A stretch of 64,000 bases of DNA. Source: Chrysopilus asiliformis. Lineage: Eukaryota; Arthropoda; Insecta; Diptera; Rhagionidae. The notes beneath the pieces are model-generated. The model saw nothing but the letters and a program-made list of their open reading frames with translations, was not told the DNA's origin and did no database searches. This document shows positions 13,691 to 26,958 of the stretch, one piece after another. The stretch covers positions 26,285,530-26,349,529 of the forward strand of contig OZ035962.1 of the NCBI GenBank assembly GCA_964034945.1, given 5' to 3'. Made by a program: the position numbers and the translations under genes. Numbering within the stretch: position 1 is the first letter of the stretch; every line of letters begins with the position of its first letter.

Positions 13691-16540
13691 AGATTATGGA
13701 GGCCACTCTAGAGCCACACTCTTGAAAACGTACGAAGGAGCAGACGGACGATGAATGTCAGCCAGACCGCACGTATTCAGTTATCTCGGCTCAGTTCTTC
13801 TTGTGATGTCAATCACAGCCCCATAGATGGATCTTCAAACACGCCATTCGAGTGCCATCACACACAGCAACAGAAATCATCCACAATCCAGCAACAAGAT
13901 ATACAACCCCGTCATTGAAAAATATGTGAATCACATCCTTGAAGGATGTACACAAGTGTATATATATATATATATTTAGCGAAATGATGCTTTTGATGTG
14001 TGTACGCTTTTAGATACATTTTACATGTAAGAGAATCGCACAGACAGACACATCGAACCTGGTTTAGGGAATTTGAGGCTAGAAAAATGGGGAGCAAGGT
14101 GAATGCGATGATGATTCCTCTTAACTCCTTTTGGCCGTCGTCGTCGTCGTCATTGCTGGGATGTGCCGATACTCTGATGGTGTGACCTTAAAGGCAAGAC
14201 CAAGATCATATACTGGCCTCCCATAGGCTGTTCTCCAATCCCAACAGCAACCCTCCTCAAGTCCGACTTCCTGCCGCTGGCACAGAGTTATTCGCAACCA
14301 GCACCAGCACATATATCTATATATATATTGCAGTCATCCGGCAATGTTATCCTTGTATATCAGGATATGGTGTGCCGATGACGATGATTCCTTTGCCTAT
14401 CCTTGATGCCCGAGGCCGTCACGATGACGATGATGGGAATGATGACGACGATGATGGGAGTATAGTGGCCTGGGATTAGTGGAACGGAGAGCTAAGCTAT
14501 ATAACCATGAGACGCGATAGGATGAAAAACTGATACTGTTTCTGGCGTGTGTTTTTTGGCTCCGTGCGGTTGATGCTTTCGGTTCATTTTTAATAACAGA
14601 TGTATACTGGGTATAGAATAAATAGGTTTCCTGCCGCCATAGCCACTGCAATGTTGCTATATGGTTTCCGCCCGTCCTACCGCCGGAGATTTCGCGAAAC
14701 GGTTGTCGGGTTTTCCTGCCAGCAGTGACTTATATATGAAATCTGTTAGATTAGATACTGTAGAAGAAATAGGGGTCTGATGGCCACCAATTCGATTCTG
14801 ACAGTCAAATTGATACCAGAATCCTTCCCACCCGCCACACCACAAGAGATTCCGCGAAAACGGTTGTCGGGTTTCCCTTCTAGTGGATGAAATGCTACGA
14901 CTTAGGGGCCGAATCCATTGAAGACACTAGAAAAACTGGTGGTCTGGTGGTGCTCAGTTCGATACCAATAGTGGTTCTGATACTAGAGTCCTTTCTGGCC
15001 GCTCTACCCCTAGAGATTCCGCGAAACGGACGTTGGGTTTCACTTTCAGCGGGTAAAATGCTGCGACAGTGGGATAGAATCCGTTGGATCTCATAGAGGA
15101 AGTGGGAGTCTGATGGCTCCTAATTCAATATCGTAAGTCATGCTGGTAATGGAATCCATCCTGCGGCCGACCAGCGCAAGGTAGTTGAGTGGTTTAATAA
15201 ATGGTTGGATGGTTTGTTGGTTTTTCGGTTATGTTTGATTGAGTTCAGGGGTTCAGTTGAGCTGTGAGTCGGTTTATAGTTGAGTTTAAAGGCATGAATC
15301 GAAGTGGCTGGAAACAGAGAGATAAAAATAGATTTGCACATTAATCTCATGGGGTCAGAATACGGCCCCGCCATACATATTTGTCCACCATACCCATACC
15401 GATTTCATCCTCAGGGCATATGGGAGTTTTTCTCTCAGCCGCACATCCTGACATAATCCCATCGAAAATTCTGAAATCCTGAATTCTTTAAGTTATGGCA
15501 ATGAGGTTTTTATATCATATCTGTCACTTGGTTGTCGGTTGTTTGGCTGTTAGCCGAGGCGGATAGCAAAACTATGCGCTTGAGCAGGACATGGATGGAG
15601 TCCATTTGGCAAGGATATCATGTGCCGCATCCAGTATAGTTTATGAGAAATCTCATCATATCGATGGCCTTATGCGATACAATATTGTGCGCCATTATAA
15701 ACATATGATGATGGCCATCTATAGGCATCTTTAGTGCCACTGACAGGATCTCATCTGTAGCTCGCTCGGATATGGTTACACTTGTCAAATGTAAATATAT
15801 GTATTTATATATATATAGACTTGGTATATATGAGAAACGCATAGTATTTCAAACGAGATTCACTCAATTCGTTTCTCATGAGATGATGTTGGTGTTTTGT
15901 CGTCATCATTATCATCACCACCAATCGCGTCCTTGTCCTCCTCTAGCGCAACCAAGAGCTAGTGTTCATCATTTCAGCAAGGATACAAATATATCAACTT
16001 ATATAGAATTTGTATCCTTGTACAGGGAGATGTAAAGCTTTTTGATAGAAGGATATTCTGACAAACAGTAAATAAATTTTCACCGGCTCGTGGAAAGTCA
16101 TTTCGTATGAATGAGGAATGAAGTTGTTGTATCCCTCCTAGGACCTAGCAATGAATGATTCAGGAGCAATACCGTGTGGATACACTAAAATGATATATCG
16201 GAGAGAAATTCTTAGTCTAACCCAGTGTTTCGAAGTAGATTACATATTTTACCAGACTATACTGTTCTACTCTCCTTATATCCACTCCATATTATGCTGA
16301 AAATCAAGCATTCCGTGGCTCTAACCCGGTATACTATCGTAGGACTAGCTAAAGGTTTTGCTGCGTCTTCTGTTTTACTAGCTTACAGTTTTTCCATCAT
16401 CAAGTTCATCATTCTTGCCCTAGCCAAGTTCAATTCTTGATATTAAATGAGACATGGGAATGGAGTTGAAGTATTTTATCCGCCCTTCCATCGTACTATG
16501 TTCATTTTTAAGGTTCTCTTCTGTTCCTGTCATTGAAGAC
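13691..16540. other. GC-richer non-coding block
   Basis: Clearly less AT-rich than its flanks, with GAT/GAC and GTC triplet runs (14130-14155, 14415-14460, 15900-15920) and the three 160-167 bp units. Frames are short on both strands. It may be a long non-coding RNA, a regulatory block or a foreign insertion; no evidence decides. Confidence 0.4.
14686..15180. repeat. Three diverged tandem units of 160-167 bp
   Basis: Units begin at 14686, 14846 and 15013 with GAGATTYCGCGAAA(A)CGG. Shared later words are GTCTGATGGC, AATTCGAT and GAATCC or GAGTCC. They lie in a GC-richer block. The period is nucleosome-sized, as in some satellites. Confidence 0.65.
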
Positions 16541-16950
16541 TTTTTATTTACGTTCGTACAGTTTCATGGCGAAAAGAAATTTTCATGCAATTGAAATGAA
16601 AATTGTGTTTAAAATTTATTTATAAAAAAAAACATTTATTGAGCTGTCAAGAAAGTTTTCGCCATTTTCAAGTAGAAAGCGAGAAAAATTTCATAAAAAA
16701 TGGCGAGGGAAATGTGCCATTTTGTTGTATAGTTATATTTCGCGTTATGTAATGGATAGGATTTTAGCGAGTCAAGCTTTGAAATCTCTAGGGGTGTTAT
16801 GTTTTTTTGTCAATATTTGCCGTACTTCAACAGTGGCGACATGAATCTAGTTAAATTTACTTAACTGAATATAAAACGAAAAATCCCTAGTCTGAATGTT
16901 TTTTATATTTTTTTCTGGATTTAAGATTGGGAATCTGGTTAAAAAACTTG

Positions 16951-17030
16951 CCCAAGCAACTATTTGCGACTCAGGTTACAATAGCCGTTTTCCATTGGAC
17001 ACTTCGAAGCGTCCAGGGCTAGATCGTCCA
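16951..17030. mobile_element. Fragment of the CCCAAGYAAC element, inverted
   Basis: CCCAAGCAACTATTTGCGAC is the inverted right end seen at 20.1 and 25.86 kb. Similarity fades after about 40-80 bases. Confidence 0.45.
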
Positions 17031-17888
17031 AAAAGAAGGATTTGGCGGTATCAGGGGTACTTCATAACCAGACATGGACTGACCACATTATTATTTTTGG
17101 GAGCTTTTTTCATTCCTCTACCTTATTTTTTTTAGTCACATACTCGTCCAAGCAGTGAAATTTAGTTCATAAACTGAAATAATGTTGACGAACCGTGGCA
17201 TATTTTTGACTAAATGTTCACATTTCCAGGTTCCACCGTATAAGCGAACAGACAGATAAATACACAACTATTATATAATTTGCGCAGTAAAAAATAGTTT
17301 TGGTCTATGAACAGCTTTTCGGAGCCAATAAAGATCTTAGACCGAAGTGTGACTTTATTTTAAAAATTTCAACCTCCAAAATTCAAAAGAAAATTTAAAA
17401 GTTATTTACCAAATAGCATTTATTTATAAAATATTCTTTTAATATATAAATTAATCTTTTAACAATTATTTCCTTTCTATTTTCATTGCAGATTTGACCA
17501 AGTTTCGAAAATGAAGGCCTAGCAATAGCCCAAAAACGGTTTCCTTAGAGCAGTGTGTGTGTGTGTGGAATTTTTTTTATAATTTTTCATATTTTTTTGA
17601 TACAGTGCGATTATTTAAATTTAAATCAATAGAAAAAAAAATCAAATTCATCAAACCACAACAAAAATTTTATTAAATTACGTATGAAAACTTTATTATT
17701 TATTGGAATTTTTTAAAAATTTGTGTTTTTAAAAACGAGGCAGCTACTTGAGATCAATCTAATTTGTGTTTGGTTTTGAAATTTTATTTATTTTATGAAA
17801 TAAACAACATAAAATTACTTGTACAACAGCTTGGATTTCATTCTGAAACTGGAAAACACACAGATATTTAATAGATTGGTACAACGAA

Positions 17889-17909
17889 ATGGCTGGCGGA
17901 TTAATTAAG
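17889..17909 (+). CDS. Candidate alternative first coding exon (MAGGLIK)
   Basis: Context acaacgaaATGG followed by seven codons MAGGLIK and a good donor AAG|GTAAAT, leaving in phase 0. Phase 0 would join the Glut1 exons at 49177 or 49655. The 60 bases upstream are A-rich and leader-like. No homology supports it; an ATG before a GTAA is not rare by chance. Confidence 0.28.
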
Positions 17910-18318
17910 GTAAATTATTTAAGTTTTGATATTGTTTTATTTTTATATATGTTTTTTGTGTTTTTATATAATTTTTTTTTGTTTTTATTTTATAATTTTA
18001 TATTGAAAAGGACGAAAAAGCCTGAATTTGGCTTTACTGTTCGAAGCAGATTTTTTTTTAATTTCTGGGGCCCTATTCAGAAACTCGAATCGAGAAGCTA
18101 CTCGACCCGATAGTAATGTTCGATGAATTCGGAACAAAGTGTAGAGGGGGGGGGGGGGGGGACGTTGATCAAAAAGGAGACAACAAACTTATGTACGAAA
18201 ATTTGATGATCAAAAATTGTCGGAAAAATGCGCCGCAGGTAAAAATAATGTATTTCAGAGCAGCTACTAGCTGAAGAAGGGTGTGTTTTGCATATTTAGT
18301 TATCGTTTTTAGCGTATA

Positions 18319-18374
18319 GGGGCTTCAATCTTGCACAGCTGTACTAGGGGCTTCAATCTTGCACAGCTGTACAA
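18319..18374. repeat. Perfect 28-bp tandem duplication
   Basis: GGGGCTTCAATCTTGCACAG followed by CTGTACTA or CTGTACAA, twice in direct succession. Confidence 0.8.
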
Positions 18375-19370
18375 GCATTTTCATATGAGTGTGACAGAAT
18401 TTTACGTTCGGAAACTATGGTTGGGTGTGTCTAAAGTAGGCGCCATTTGTAAAAAAAAAATTTCGTTGCACAGCCCATAGAATCGTTCAAAGACCGTACG
18501 TTAAAGTTGATTTCCTTCTTATAATTCGTTGGGAATTTTATGCTCCTAGCGACCGATTAATTTCATATTTTAAGTGTATTTTAAGTGTATTTTAGTATGT
18601 TTTAGTATTTTGTTGGTGGCAATTCCTTTGCATATGGCCCGTTACAGTAGCATCTAGAGTAGGTGGTTATTCGAAATTGAATTTTTTTTTGAAAAATTAT
18701 CTTCGAACTGAACCATCCAAGGAAAATTTGTTGATTAGCTTCATTATCTTTAAAAAACAGTTTGTAGAAAAGCTAGATTATGATGACTTAATGCGGCATT
18801 TTGCTAGAATAAAAGCGAGAAATCATTAAACCTAATGAGGATACCTGGTAAAAAACGCATTGATAAAGTTTATTCCTGGGTTGGCATGAAAGAGACTTTT
18901 TTCTATGTTATCAAAGGGCGCAGAATTTGAAAGTTGCACAGGGCGACAAAATGGTCTGGGCTGGCCCTGATTATTCTACTTACCTACCACATCCAATCAT
19001 TTTCTTATCGGAGTAATTTGTCTGACCCAATTAATAACGAAGCAAGCAAAATATAGGAAATTTTCAAGCCAAATATGACAGTTTTTCACTTCCGACAAAA
19101 CATACATGTATAAAGTACTTATTTTTAATTAAATTCGTTAACATGGTTCCCTTTGTCAGCATATATGAACTCGAAAAATACTTAGCATGTGTACTAAAAT
19201 TTAACATCGATATCAGCGAAAATTTCAGGGGACGACACAATTATGCTGATGAATTTAAATTAAATTCTCTTAGATTTTTTTTTGTTATTTTACACATTAA
19301 AATTGTTAGGATTTGTTTTCAAAAAGTGTGTAAGTTAAGTTAAACAAAATATATGGTTATGGCAGCTATA

Positions 19371-20136
19371 CCCAAGTAACCAAAAATAGTTACATACCGG
19401 TTACGCGACGCTTGCACAATTTGGACTGCAAAATATATGGGGTGACGAATTGGTTGCTACGAAGTCACAGCAACGTTGTTGCAACATTTACGCAACCGTT
19501 GTGCTCAGTTTTATCTGACTGTCGTGACTATAATCACAAATCGACTGTTGCACAACCGTTTCCGCAGAAACTCTTTTTTAACGCAGGTTGCAACATAACT
19601 GTTGCACAACTGTTTCCGCAGAAACTCTTTTGTGATGAAGTGGACAAACGAACTAGGGCGGGGGTGGGGAGGTAGATCAAGTTTGACACAATGTATAATC
19701 GTATCACTAGTGTACATCAGAAAACGCTGTAAGTATGAATTCCTTGGTCCAAAGTTGACAATTTACACTTTAAAAGTTATAAACGAGTGCAATAAAAAAC
19801 AAGTTTGCGACTAGCCACTAAGTAACTGATTTGCAACCCTTTTTTTGTGACCGGTTACAAGATAACTAATTTGTAACAATGGACTTTGCGCGATTCGTCA
19901 CAAAGTAAAAAATCCATACCAGTTTTTTTTGTGACGGATGACAAAGTAAACAATTTGCAAAGGTTTTTTTATAACCAATTTGTAACGAGTTTTTTGCGAC
20001 TGGTTACAATGTAACCAATTTGCAACCATTTTCATTGTGACCGGTGACTAGGTAACCGTCACAAAAACTGATTTGCAACCGCTACTTTTCGGCCATGGTC
20101 ACATGGTAACTTGAGTCGCAAATAGTTGTCTTGCTC
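19371..20136. mobile_element. CCCAAGYAAC-ended DNA element, copy 2
   Basis: Begins with the same TA-CCCAAGTAACCAAAAAT and shares the next 280 bases with the 25.1 kb copy (for example the pieces TTTTATCTGACT and TTTCCGCAGAAACTCTTTT). The right half has many degenerate copies of a roughly 30-base unit around GTAACCAATTTGCAACC. The right end is damaged (GTTGTCTTGC). Confidence 0.65.
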
Positions 20137-23100
20137 TAGGAACCATTTATGTCTTTTTATTTCAATTACTTTCACAGTCCAGTTAATTTTAGCATAAAAC
20201 TTAGTAAAATCTAATACAGTACGCGGCATGTTTTAGTCTTTTTCCAATTTAAGCACTTTTTACACAAAAGTATAAGTGTTCAATTAACAAATACTCGACG
20301 GATGTTTTATCCTATTCAGTCATTCAATTTCAACGGGAAGTAAATTAAGGCTTTCTCCTCTTTATATATTTTAGTCATTTCATTTAAAAATGTGATCCTT
20401 TATCCTTGCTAACATTTTCTCTTCGTTTCGCTTTTTTGATTATTTCCTCTGTTTTTTTTGTACGGAGGTTTTTTTTTATATTTTGCTATTACATGATGTT
20501 AGTGGTCCGGGGTCCATTCAATATTTACCAAGATGGTATTTTATAGACTGAAACCGCCAAAAGCTTTTACGGTCGTATAAAAGCTTTTTATGAACCTTTC
20601 TGTGTTTTTTTATACTATTGCCTCTTATCTAAATACTGTAAAAGAAGAAGCTTTTTTTCTATATTATTTCCTTTTGATCCTTACAACGTGTATATGGCAC
20701 CGTGTACAGCATGAGATACAGCATTTCCAGAACCAGGATCCGCGTCCGCATTCTCATCCAGATCTAGATGAATCCGCAGCCACAGACCTAAATTCACAAA
20801 ATGAAAGTCAATTTATCTGTTCGCTTTAGAAGTTTGTTTCCTTTTTTTCTTTCTGTGGTGCAGCTTATATGGGGTCCATCCTCCCGCACTTTTAATAGAA
20901 ACCATAAAAAAACCATGTCGCAAAGAGGTCCATTTAATTAATTATAGCATTAGATATTTTCAGAGTTTTTTTTTTGCTACCACATCCATCCATCGTCCTA
21001 CTGTCTACAGCTCAGTATTTGTTAAGGTTCCGGTTATGCAAAATATTTTTCTTACTAATTTTCATTAAGGGTGAGTGAGTTTACATCCAGTTTTGTGTTT
21101 CATTGGTAAATATATTTTATTTCTAAAAATATGAAATGATTTTTCCTTTTCAAAAAAGAGTTGGAATCACAAGTTGAAGGTGAAAGGAAGATTGTTTCGA
21201 AGAACTATTTTGAAAGACATCAGACAGTTGACTTTTTTGTGAGAAGAGAAGGGGAGGGGGGGGGGGCTGAGGGGTAAGTCTATTACATCTGTTTGACATC
21301 ACTCAAATCTAATTGAAATCCACTAGACCCGTCTCGTCTTTTATTGCGAAACGCCTGTACGAGATCCAAAATTTTGTTCACAAACCGAAACATTGTTTGC
21401 GAACCGAGGCAGTTTTTTTTAACTCAAAAGTAGTTTATAATCCCAAGTGTTCACAATCTGACGAGAGAATTTTTACGTAACAATTTTGCATTTGTTGCTG
21501 CACCTAGAGTTTATATGGATCTAGATTCAACGACATTTGTAAGGCTTTGTTGCTTCCCGTCTGAATTTATCATCTTTTAGAACCCCCACACGCCCCCCTC
21601 CCACAGTTTTTTTAGACCTTTTGCAATTTTTTTGTATTGTAACACTATCGCAGGTCTCTCATCTCCCTAAAAATCTCATTGCATTTTCAAAACTGTGTAC
21701 CTAACCTATTATGTAAAATTAATTTTTATCAAATGTAACGTCGATTGTGCATTTAAAACAATACGAAAATATTTATGACTATAAAGTAATTTTCTGTTGA
21801 ATTTAATTTACAATTGAAAGCGCTTTAAAAAAAACCTGTATATGAATTTATCACCTAACAAAGTTTTTCGATTCTGTCGATTGGGAAAGTCCTTTTCAAG
21901 TTTAATCAAACGTTGGTGGAGTGACGGGACGAAACACATTTACCGGAGAACACAAAACCTAGCAATTTGTATGTATGGAAGCATTGACATCGCATACATT
22001 CGTTACACATTTTCAGAGAGGAAATAACCGACCGAATAAAGGAAAATACCGGGAAACATATTTTTTTCAAAGGCATTTTTTTTCTTCGCTGATGCCTGTC
22101 TTGTTTACCAATAGGCAAAGTGTGGCAAAAAAATCCATAGAAGTAAAAACATTGTAACAGAACTGAATAAAATACGACCACAAGACTTTCCTGCACTATA
22201 ATTTTTGTTTTCGATGCCGCATCCCGCTTTTATATACGTGCAGGGTCTACTCATCTTCACACCACGTCCTTCCGTTTCAATTTGCTTCGTTTCATTCCGC
22301 ACGGCTCAAATCTGTTCCGTTTTATTCTATTCTACTTTGTATGAGTATTGTATGCCGAAGGGATGTTTTTTTTGAGGGGATGCTATGCTGCTGTTACTGT
22401 TCCTATATATTTTTTCGGTTATAAAATTCGTGTGCTATAATGTGTTTTTTTTCGTCTATCCTTCTCATCACTAACCGCACCACTTGGCCCTTTTCGCTTT
22501 CGCTGTCCCTACCACGTACCCATCAGCATTCCCATTTCCATTTATCCACAATACTATACTTGTCTAAAAAAGTCAACCTGAAAAGCCCAAAAGTGCTATG
22601 GGAAATCATCCGCTATGAACTCCAGCCGCTCTGTCCATGCTCGATTTTCCTTATTCGCAGATATCTGCTGGCATCGTGGTTCCATAAAAGAAGCCACCAG
22701 CAACGATAAACAGGCTTTTTTGAGCTTCACTAACGATGTATTTGTATATGCTGGGCGACGGGTGTAGATGAGGGCATATAGGACGAATCTAATGGTTGGT
22801 TCTTCATCAACTCTCAAACCATCACATTGAGCTATCCTGGACGCCCTGTTGGGATAAAGAATCCTGTTCACTCGCATCGAAGGGACAACGAGGTAGCCGT
22901 GTCGGACGAAGGAACAGATTCTCTTTGCGGTCGGTGTAAGAGTGGCGGCGTGGTGAGGAATAGATGAGACTGATCGGAGGTAACCTCCAAAAGGACTTGT
23001 ATGGATGGTTGAAGGACGACAGCGGCAGGAAGGAGGATAAAATTGTGCTTAGAAGGTGATGGTGGCGCTAGATTATGGAACGGGCTCGTTATAAGCTGTT

Positions 23101-23384
23101 TGGGGTCACGTTCATGTTTGCACAGGAAGACATTCCCAGCTTTGAACTTTCATTCAACTTCCTACCCATATCCGCAGGCTTTTGTGTATACACAACTGAA
23201 TGATGCGCCCCTTCATTTCCCGCAAAATACCGGCTTTACTCTTTATTTTTTTTATAGGCTTCGTTTTTTTCTTATCTTTTTCCTTCACTATATTTCAACA
23301 TTTCTTTGCTTTTCATTTTTTATACTATAGCGAAATTTTCCTAGTTTTTCCCTCGATTTTCTCAATGCTATTGAAATGCATAGA
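20137..23384. other. Non-coding
   Basis: Contains a G-run at about 21247-21265 and a GC-richer stretch at 22580-23050 without a convincing frame. Nothing else. Confidence 0.45.
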
Positions 23385-23960
23385 TAGGGTGACCATTCGT
23401 TCCGGAATGGTCGGGATAGTCCTGAAATTGGATGTGTTGTCCTGGCATCCCGAAAACCAAACTTTTGTCTTGGATTTTTCAATTGAGTCCCACAATTTAT
23501 CAAATGCTAAAAAATTGACTACTAAATATGCAAGAAATATCAAACTCTTCGCCTGCGGCGCAATTTTTTAACGATTTTTTCACTCTGGGCATGCATCTCA
23601 AAACAATGTTGCCTAGAGCGCATTTCCCTTTTGTTGATATTTTTACGACTTTCGTTGCGATTTCTTATGAATCGTAAAGGGTGCAAAAAATTACGTTGAC
23701 TTCCGCTTGAAAGTGTGTAGCTCTTGATTTAAATTAGTGCTTTCTGTTTAAAAATTGTTACCTGCGGCGCAAATCTCTAAATTATTTTTACTTGATTTTC
23801 ATCCAAATTAGATTTCTTTCCATTAAAATTTTTCTATGAAAAATTGGGGTGGTGAGGCAGGCGGTGGCTGAAACGGAACATTTAGTTTCAGTCACTCCGG
23901 CCTCCACCTCCCTCACTCATCGTGTCGCGAATCGTCTCGAAATAAATATGATCACCCTGT
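23385..23960. mobile_element. hAT-type non-autonomous element, copy 1 (perfect 8-bp target duplication)
   Basis: Ends are TAGGGTGACCATT and, inverted, CAGGGTGATCATA. The octamer TGCATAGA flanks it on both sides (23377-23384 and 23961-23968). An 8-bp duplication is the hAT hallmark. Inside are two copies of the motif CTGCGGCGCAA. No transposase frame is present. Confidence 0.88.
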
Positions 23961-25120
23961 GCATAGAGGTGATAGACCATTTATTAATACTGCCTCTAAC
24001 TATAACTATGTCTGCGGATAGACACAACTAGGAAAACGTACTCAATCTTTTAAATGCTGAAAAAGATATTGCAATGTACATATAAATGTACAACTTTTTT
24101 TCTTCTCATTTTTGTCTTTAGATACATGTATATTTATAACGAATATCTATGGGCATAGTAGTAAAGAAGATGGCATATTGTTCGACGTCGTTGAACCCAA
24201 GCTAGTGGAAAATTTATTTTAAATATTTACCGAAATGTTTATTTGCAATGTAAATATCCATGTCTCAACTTATTTAAGGGATTCTTTGGCATTGAGTAAG
24301 ACTTCTTTTTCGCATAAGGTTAAAGTTGATTTGGTTGGTTCGTTGGTTAGCTGGTTGCCTGGTTGGTTTCCTTCTTCTACTTTTGGCCACTGTTGCTCCT
24401 GGTTATGCTGTGCTTCTACTGTTTCTTGAAGACCCTATGCCTATTTCTGTTTTCTGTTGCTTCCTTGTGACTATCATATTCCAGTTTTACGGTCTACCCA
24501 CTATCTTTGGTCTAGAATTTGTATACGCTTGCACAAGGGGGTGTGGGGGTTGTGGATAGTATCATCGGCATCAGAATCATCATCATCAACAATATGATTC
24601 AGAATTCAGGATGACTCCTTTTTTTGCACAGGCAACGAAATACAAATATATAAATATAAATCCTTTACCTATCCCTATCTATATAGTGTGTGTAGATTTT
24701 GTTCGTACCAATTTCAGTGTCTTGGCTCTTTTCGATGTAAACCTGTATAGCCACTGCCATCGGCAAAGTTGTCTCACCGACGCTTCCCAGTGATACAAAT
24801 TCGGTACACTTGACTGGATCCATTCGATCCCATCTTTTATAACTACTGTAAACTCTTGTTGTAACTTGATATTTATTTCCTTTTTGCCTTTTCACCTCGA
24901 CGAAATGTTTGCTTAGAACTAACCGCACCCAATGGAAGATGATTTTTACCATTCATACCATTTTTGGGCCGTTGAGTACTAGGGCATATTTGAAAGACCA
25001 GGTGACATGTGAACGATGAAGCATGCAACATTTTTAAAGAATTCATAGATATAGGATTTTTATCTGTAGAATATATCAAAGATGTATAGAATCTTATATG
25101 ATTTGCATTTGAAGACTATA

Positions 25121-25858
25121 CCCAAGTAACCAAAAATTGTTACAAACCGGTTAAGGGACGGTCGCAAAACGTGGGTTGCAAAATATACGGGGTTACAAAT
25201 ATACGGGGTTGCTGCGACGTCACAGTAACGTTATTGCTACATTCATGCAACGATTTTGCCGAGTTTTATCTGACTATCGTAACTATCGCCACAAAATGGC
25301 TGTTGCGCAACCATTTCCACAGAAACTCTTTTGTAACGCAGGTTGCTAAGTAACGGTTGCACAACCGTTTCCGCAGAAAGTTTTTTGTGACGAAATTTAC
25401 GATAATTCAAAAACTATTAATTCTGGAAATAGCAGGGCAACGGGTTTCTTTATTTTCCATCAAAATCTACTGTTTTTGATTAGCCTGCAAGCAAACAGCA
25501 TGACAAAACCTTCCCTGTATATAAAATAGACGCTCCGTGCGGTTCAAACTCGCATTTTTAGAATCGAAAAATTCTTTTTATTTTCTATTTTCGATCCAAA
25601 AAGAAACATTTTACATACCCTCTACCAGTTCTTGAAAATATATGAATCAAAACCACTAAACTAGAACCAATTTTTTGGAATTTAAGAAACCAAAATCCAA
25701 ACCAGAATCAAATTTTGAAATTTTAGGAACCAAAACCGAAACCAAAAACAAGAAATTCAATTCACCATTGAAGTAAAACCGAACCACACTCAGAAAACCT
25801 ATGATTTGCATATCTGCCAGGGTCCCATTCTAACCTGAGTCTCAAATGGTTGCTTGGG
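25121..25858. mobile_element. CCCAAGYAAC-ended DNA element, copy 1
   Basis: Ends CCCAAGTAACC and, inverted, CCCAAGCAACC, each flanked by TA, which suggests a TA target duplication. The interior has repeated GGTTGC/GTTGCAACC blocks and a run of ACCAAAA-type repeats at 25.62-25.80 kb. No coding. Confidence 0.7.
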
Positions 25859-26819
25859 TAGAACGGACATTATAAGCATTTAAATACTGGTTTTATTTAA
25901 ACGATAGATAAAATTGGATTTGCATTAATTTTAAGATGTATACTCGCCAGACCACAATTTAGTAGAAATATCTCAAGGATTCCTGTGGTCCATCCAGTAG
26001 TAGAATACCAAAATCTATAGATTCCCAAGTGATTGAAAGCCTCAAGTGCTTTTTCTCTGAAGATGCTTCTATTATTTTGCTTCTTCGTACTACACTTTAA
26101 TCAGGCACACAAAAGGGAGTAATTTGCAGTTGAATGAAGCATCTCCTTTCTATCAATATTGCAATTTCGATGCACAATGAATTTCAATTTTCAGTAGGTA
26201 AGCACCTATAAACAAAATACTTTTAACCTGTGTGGATACATTATTTGAAAAAACACTTAAATTGAAGATTATACTAGCTTTGCAGTTGGTACTTTTTAGG
26301 ATCTGCAAATTTTTTTCGAACTTGATCTTCTGATAAAAAAAATTCGAAGCTTCCACTCTCTGAAAAATTTATCTCATGCATGAGCGAATAACTTTAAACC
26401 ACTGACCGCGATATAAAACATTATCTCCGTTGAAAGTTTTTTTTTGCATTTTATTGAAATATTTAGGAGAGAGGGGGGTTGTGGGGGTTATCTTACCACT
26501 TTTTCATCTATCTTCATCTTAGGGCTAAAGAAAATTTCTTCCCCACTAAAACCTAATACTCTCTTTTTTAATTGTAGTACCCGCTTCAACCTACCGCTGA
26601 TGCCCTGCACCCTCTTAAATGTGTGACGTATTTTACAGACAGCTCTTTACGCGTTTTACCATTTACTTTCACCCCAGAAATCTTATATTTAGTTTATCAT
26701 GTTAATTTTTTCTGTTAATTTGTCAAATTTTACTTTCATTTTGATATTTTAAACATCAAATATGATAACTTATAATAAAATACTACTCATTAATTTTCCA
26801 AGCCGGCCGTTCGCGTGTT

Positions 26820-26958
26820 ATGGCGGCTTATGGTGAAGCTTCGATGATCTCACCCCCGTCTTCCATTTCAAACGGCCCAGAGCCTACCGGACAGCTGCCG
26901 CCACTACCACCACCACTGCGTTCTACGCAAGTTCTTCAACCACTGTCAGTTTTTCCAG
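26820..26958 (+). CDS. Glut1: Glut1 N-terminal exon (long isoform start)
   Basis: Starts [19 protein letters not shown] and continues through a proline-rich run (PPLPPPLRS) to LSVFP. It ends in phase 1 at the donor CCAG|GTGCGA. The reading frame stays open a short way upstream and a possible acceptor (ttttccaag) lies at 26801, so the ATG at 26820 is a likely but not certain start. The composition is far less AT-rich than its surroundings, which supports coding. The head looks disordered and cytosolic; no signal peptide is visible. Phase and direction match the next exon at 28853. Confidence 0.72.

Noticed and set aside
23200..23571. 123-codon ORF, plus strand
   Set aside because: Runs from T-rich DNA across the left end of the hAT MITE; ends with the CGGCGCAAT motif.
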